From contig JAQFVV010000157.1 of the NCBI GenBank assembly GCA_028023455.1, positions 2,788,001 to 2,852,000 of the forward strand: DNA of 64,000 nucleotides. Direction: 5' to 3'. The position numbers were made by a program, and so were the translations under genes. Below the pieces are notes generated by a model, which saw only the letters and a program-made list of their open reading frames with translations, ran no database searches and had not been told where the DNA came from. The stretch is from Epiperipatus broadwayi (Eukaryota > Onychophora > Udeonychophora > Euonychophora > Peripatidae). This document shows, piece by piece, positions 59,895-64,000 of this stretch. Numbering within the stretch: position 1 is the first letter of the stretch; each line of letters begins with the position of its first letter.

Positions 59895-61045
59895 TTATGT
59901 ACTTAGCGCTTTCGGAGCACCTACAGCTCCATAATCATAGTCCTTTTTACATGCTGTTGATTCTATGCAAATGCATGCAAATTATAACCCATCTTTTCAA
60001 GATCGTGAAGCATGTGTTTTTTCTATTGATTGATATGGCATCGCTGGTGATGTAACATGCCTCCTTAATCTTCCTCTTAACATCATTCCTCTCTGTGCAC
60101 ACGATGTTGGCTTTAGACGGCTCAAATCTATGGCTTTGCTCCTGCTGATGATCAGCAAATACTGAGCTGCCCTCTCCTTTAGTTGTGGCTTTTGTATATA
60201 TGTATCTATGATGAGCCAGTCTATTGCTCACTGTGGCCCGAGTTTCCCCATAATATACCGAATCACATTCTGTCTGCGGGCACACAATTTTATAAACGAC
60301 ATGGGAGGTTTCTTCTATATTTCTTTTATCTTTGGTGTTGTTGATGAGCCTATTTGTGTTTGGAGGGGTTCTGAATCCAAGTTTGAATTCCTTCTGTAAT
60401 ATTTTACTGAAATTTTTAGCTATTGTAGATATGTAGGGTATAATTAGATGTTGTCTGTTATCTTTTGTGTTTTGTTGTAGTCTTTTATGAAAGCTTGCAA
60501 TCCTTTTGGTTATTGTTTTGTGATCAAAACCCACATTTATTAAGTCACTGATGTAGCTGGTGATGTTGTTTTTCCTGTCTGACTCCAATTTGCACAGGTG
60601 GTGATTGTGAAACAAAAAGGCAGACAGCCCTGCAAGTTTGTGTGCTTTAGGGGATTCTGAGAGCGGATGGATTAGCCTCGGACGCATAAGGGTTTAATTA
60701 TCATGGAATAAACCAATGCTAACTTCTCTTTTAATTTTCAAATCCAAATACTTGACCGTGTTTTGCTCATCTTCGTGTGTGCAATTAAATGTGAGGTTGG
60801 AAAGAGCGTGGAGTTCATGTAAAATCTCCGTGATAGCATTTTCGGGTGCTGCCAAGAATATGTCGTCTACGTATCTGCTATAAATTATGTTTGGCGCTGC
60901 TGTCTGGTACTTTGTAATCACCTGTTGTTCAAAGTGATCTAGCACAATGCTAGAAACGATGCCACTAATGGGGAGTCCCATGGGCCATCCGTTGTTCATT
61001 CTGTACCATTGATTAATTTGTATATTCATAACAAAACTCATCTTT
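59895..61045 (-). pseudogene. Penelope-like element, 5'-truncated, one in-frame stop
   Basis: The best-preserved coding relic here. Frame 61041-60694 carries the RT palm: GWPMGLPISGIVSSIVLDHF, then IYSRYVDDIFLAAPENA (YVDD catalytic box), then TVKYLDLKIKREV. A TAA at 60696-60694 is followed in the same frame by 60687-59947: a post-palm block (RLIHPLSESPKAHKLAGLS), an alpha-helical linker, and a GIY-YIG nuclease (VVYKIVCPQTECDSVYYGET, then RLAHHRYIY, then SSVFADHQQEQSH). The CPQTEC and later H residues fit a zinc-binding insertion as in several PLE lineages. The element starts abruptly at the palm near 61045, as 5' truncation would give. Beyond the stop lies a terminus with a hairpin and gaaagcgctaag (59936-59902). 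Confidence 0.9.
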
Positions 61046-61369
61046 CACTTTTTATTCTTTTTCTTTGTTTTTTTGGAAATTAGAACGCTTGACTACCGAG
61101 AGTTGTCAATGATGATAACAGATTTTATTTATTTATTATGATTGATCCTAACAATATAATTTTTTTTTAATTTTATAAAAGATTATTGACTATTAAACAG
61201 TGAATTGGCAATCCTCACTGTTTATAACTTACAAGCTTAAGAGAATAGGGTCATGTGATCTATAACTCTTTATTTTGATTGTTGACTATTGTTTCATATT
61301 TCTTTATACGGATTTACTTAATGAGATTTCATTTTAATCTAGTTATATTACTTTTACTACTTTCGTTGG
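61046..61369. other. AT-rich spacer upstream of PLE
   Basis: No recognised feature. The phrase gagcctctatttta recurs at about 61596 and 59884 (gagcctctattta), 1.7 kb apart, and may mark an older PLE boundary. Confidence 0.35.
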
Positions 61370-61445
61370 CCTGCGTATTTTAGCATAATTGGTGAGCGCC
61401 CGACTTGAGATTGGGAGGCCGCAGAATCGATTGTGGCACTCTAAT
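61370..61445 (+). repeat. tRNA-like sequence
   Basis: gtattttagcataattggtg then agcgcccgacttgagattgg then gaggccgcagaatcgattg reproduces D-arm, anticodon arm (loop cttgaga, anticodon TGA) and T-arm of a tRNA. T-stem and acceptor pairing are poor, so it is a pseudogene or SINE head. Confidence 0.6.
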
Positions 61446-62214
61446 TTCTTATGAATTACCGAGTAGTAAAGCCATATTATTTTTCTTAATTCTTTTGTTG
61501 ACAATAATATCTGCATTTTCTTGTTAATAAGCAAATTGTTAATTATAAATTAAATCCATTTTTTAAATATTAAAATAAACTTTACATTATGTTAATGAGC
61601 CTCTATTTTATGTGACCTTTCTGTTACAATTAGAGCCAAAATTATCTATCTTAATAAATATTTCAACAATTTGTTTATTTTTTTTATTAAAATAAATCAT
61701 TTATACGCACACTATCAACTTTAAATAAATTTCATTCCTTCTAAAAGTTTTTTTTTTTAGTTTGTTCTCATATTTACAACATTGAATTGTTTTACTACGT
61801 ATTATGTACAACAATTAAAATTCAAATTATGATGCAAATCTGCTAGATTATAATAGGCCTAACCCTGTGTCATAAATAAAATTAGAACATAATTACTGAT
61901 CGATTATATCTAAATTTTAAATGAGAACTTGAATTTATAATTTTAATTTTAAACAAATAAATGACAATTTTTTTTATTTTGAAAATACTACATTATATAA
62001 AATTAATAACGTGAAAGACTAAAACCTTCAACAGAAGCGTCTTAAAATGCTTATGTGACAGTCAATTAGATGTGATAATGACTATATAAAATTATAAAAT
62101 AATATCGTTAGTTTTGATATTTAAATAATATTTAAATTACTGAGAATTCTAATATCTATGCATAAGTAAATTTTTAAACTATCAAAACATTTACTAATAT
62201 TAATAATTTTTATT
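61446..62214. other. AT-rich spacer, no gene recognised
   Basis: No recognised feature. Confidence 0.4.
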
Positions 62215-62385
62215 AGTCATTCATTAGACTAGACATTATCCACTTAATGAATAATATTTCTGTAGTGTAATTTTCACTTTATCAGTCTCCCATAAGATAG
62301 GGGACAAAGCAGATAGAAAGCAATTCCTATCTTATGTGAGAGTAGTGTAATGAAAATTATACTACAGAAGTATTTTTCATATACT
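62215..62385. mobile_element. MITE family M1, copy 2
   Basis: tcattcattagactagacat, ttatccacttaatg, then inverted arms: ttctgtagtgtaattttcac with gaaaattatactacagaa, and ctcccataagatagg with cctatcttatgtgag. Shares its outer block with 20952-21000. Arms total about 45 bp. Confidence 0.75.
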
Positions 62386-62579
62386 AATATTACAAAAAAA
62401 AAAAAGAGTCATTATTGCAATTGCAACATGCTTTTTCTAAATCCTATCAATTATAATAATATATTGCAGATATGTTATGTAAGTTAAATTTTTCTCTTGG
62501 AATCAAATAGATATATTTAGCCAGTAGGACACTACACCCATCGGGTGAATCTACATCACCACAATCAGTTAATTTTATA

Positions 62580-62790
62580 TTTTTAGATTTCTTAATTATT
62601 TAAAGCTTATTTTAGTTCCAACAAGTTTCAAAATTATTGATCTGATAATATTTCATGTGTGGTAGATTTAATAGATCTAATAAAGTTTTGCTTTTCTATG
62701 GTCTCTCACCACTTTTTTGGCATTTCCTGGTTGGAGTCTCTGCAAGTGTCTTTATGATATTGTTAATTTTTAAGCTCTCTCTCAAAAAAA
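62580..62790 (-). pseudogene. Fragment of the copy A/B LINE family
   Basis: agttttgcttttctatggtc then tctcaccacttttttggcat matches 11.397-11.44 kb and 50.74-50.79 kb, i.e. the linker upstream of the RT. Short fragment only. Confidence 0.6.
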
Positions 62791-63039
62791 ACAATCTATA
62801 TGCTAAATAGTAGTATTTTTTTTTACAATAGTATCCTGTCATATACAACTTTCATAAGAACAATTATTTAAGCTAAAGAATTCTATGGTAGTCAGAAAAC
62901 TTAATATCTATGTATGAATAATATTCAAATTTTAAATATATAAATATTAGAGATGTCTGCCTATCCCTTGTATATGTATTTAATGGATTATGTCCCGTAC
63001 ATGAGGGGTCAGATTGACCTTAGGTCAACATGGGTGTGA

Positions 63040-63400
63040 CAAAAATCTCAGCCTCAGGATGGCCTTTGAGCGTTCCATCATCAGATTTTCAATTGGATGG
63101 ACAGTTGAAGAGTTGGAGGGTGGAGTAGATTGAAGCCTGTCCATTAAAGTAGGAGGCTTTGCTATCTTAATATATATCTGAGCACTTGTAGCATATATGT
63201 GTAGAGATGGTATATGGACCAACTGATGATTGCTGTTTTAGCATGAAATACGTATATTGGTGATTATTTATCTTTTCGACATGTGTGTTCAGGTGTATCA
63301 GTGTTATGAGATAGTGTGGAGAATGGTGGGTCATGTGAAAGTCTGTGCTCATACCCTGTCTATTATAAATATTTATACAAAATGTTTCATAAAATGGGTT
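63040..63400. mobile_element. Foldback family F1, copy 2 (half element)
   Basis: ttccatcatcagattttcaa, then tgaagcctgtccattaaagt, then atatggaccaactg, then gtgaaagtctg match the centre and right arm of 37031-37540. The left arm is replaced by unrelated sequence (62.98-63.06 kb, less AT-rich, with aggtcaa words), so the copy cannot fold back. Confidence 0.7.
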
Positions 63401-64000
63401 TGTTGAGCAGTAGATAGTATATCTACCTATCATATATTATGACCTGATATTCAAATTTAAGCCAGTCAAAATTTCAAAAAAATTTCAGATTGCAAAATGG
63501 ATTAAGAAATTTTTGTAGCTAGCCAACCCATAAAAAAATTCAATTAGGCATTAATTTATTGGATGGTAAATGCATATCTAGATATTTTTAGTTAAAGGAT
63601 AAACAAACAAACAAAAAAGTTTAAATCGCCACCATTAGAACAACAAGTCTTTTTGAATGATTGCTGAAGATGTTTTACCTTGTAGGTTATTTAAAGGCTG
63701 TTCCACACCCTTACATAGTTAAAATTATATAACTGGACAAGCAAATTGACTTTTCAAAAACCATATGATCTTAAATTCTCAAATCAATAGTTTTGCATTG
63801 AATAATATAAAAGTTGTCGCTAATGAAATTGTCAACATCTATTCATAATTTCTTAAATGATGCTACAACATCGGCACAGGATTACTGCAATAATTATTAA
63901 CTGAAACATTGAAAATTGTAACAATTTAAGATTTCAAATAAGTACTTAATTGTGTCTATTTTGTTGCATACATTTTCTAAATAACACTCTATGTTTTAAA
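63401..64000. other. AT-rich spacer to window end
   Basis: No recognised feature. Confidence 0.4.

Noticed and set aside
60208-60399. Plus-strand 63-codon frame
   Set aside because: Shadow of the PLE nuclease coding region on the other strand.
61343-61534. 63-codon minus-strand frame
   Set aside because: It is antisense to the tRNA-like sequence at 61370-61445 and has no domain.
1-64000. CRISPR array, operons, prophage or bacterial defence system
   Set aside because: No regularly spaced repeats, no dense coding, no ribosome-binding pattern; the sequence is eukaryotic and repeat-rich.

Overview
The window is an AT-rich (by eye about three quarters A+T) stretch of an animal nuclear genome. 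It has no operons, no dense open reading frames and no bacterial-style genes, and CpG is depleted almost everywhere. It carries Penelope-like elements (PLEs), several LINE lineages, hAT, Tigger/pogo and KRBA2-type integrase relics, tRNA-derived SINEs and many small foldback elements. This mix fits an invertebrate, and I lean towards a mollusc or another AT-rich lophotrochozoan or arthropod, but the sequence alone does not settle the taxon. No complete host protein-coding gene can be supported.

Layout. 1-1.37 kb: PLE-like piece with a minus-strand GIY-YIG relic between inverted ends. 3.0-4.35 kb: plus-strand PLE relic (RT then GIY-YIG). 5.8-6.4 kb: 299-bp tandem duplication. 8.0-8.4 kb: hAT MITE with target-site duplication (TSD). 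9.8-12.4 kb: minus-strand LINE relic, whose sister copy is at 49.2-51.85 kb and a shard at 62.6 kb. 13.0-14.35 kb: CpG-retaining unique segment. 15.74-18.64 kb: long minus-strand LINE relic (endonuclease, RT, C-terminus), with a 5'-truncated sister at 33.2-34.7 kb. 22.28-22.94 kb: large palindrome with 15-bp direct flanks. 25.6-27.96 kb: ZBED/SCAND3-like hAT transposase pseudogene on the minus strand. 36-37.5 kb: two foldback DNA elements. 41.1-43.55 kb: the best candidate for host-gene sequence, a CpG-rich promoter-like block with a first-exon/splice-donor candidate on the minus strand. 45.6-48.1 kb: TTF-finger/ZMYM1-like hAT relic. 48.1-48.5 kb: foldback with a tRNA-like core. 52.3-52.6 kb: KRBA2-like integrase fragment. 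53.4-55.5 kb: plus-strand LINE relic. 56.6 and 57.9 kb: SINEs with TSDs. 58.2-59.1 kb: Tigger/pogo element with 23-bp terminal inverted repeats (TIRs) and TA flanks. 59.2-59.4 kb: 201-bp insertion with a perfect 18-bp TSD. 59.9-61.05 kb: the best-preserved PLE in the window, interrupted by one stop codon.

The parts form an archaeological record rather than a working system. Most coding relics carry several stops and frameshifts; the youngest-looking insertions are the 59.9-kb PLE, the 59.2-kb insertion, the Tigger derivative and the two SINEs. The most unusual structures are the PLE-associated palindromes: one with a hammerhead-like core in each arm, and two foldbacks whose otherwise unrelated flanks are mirrored. 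All family calls were made by reading translations and comparing segments within the window; no database search was run.
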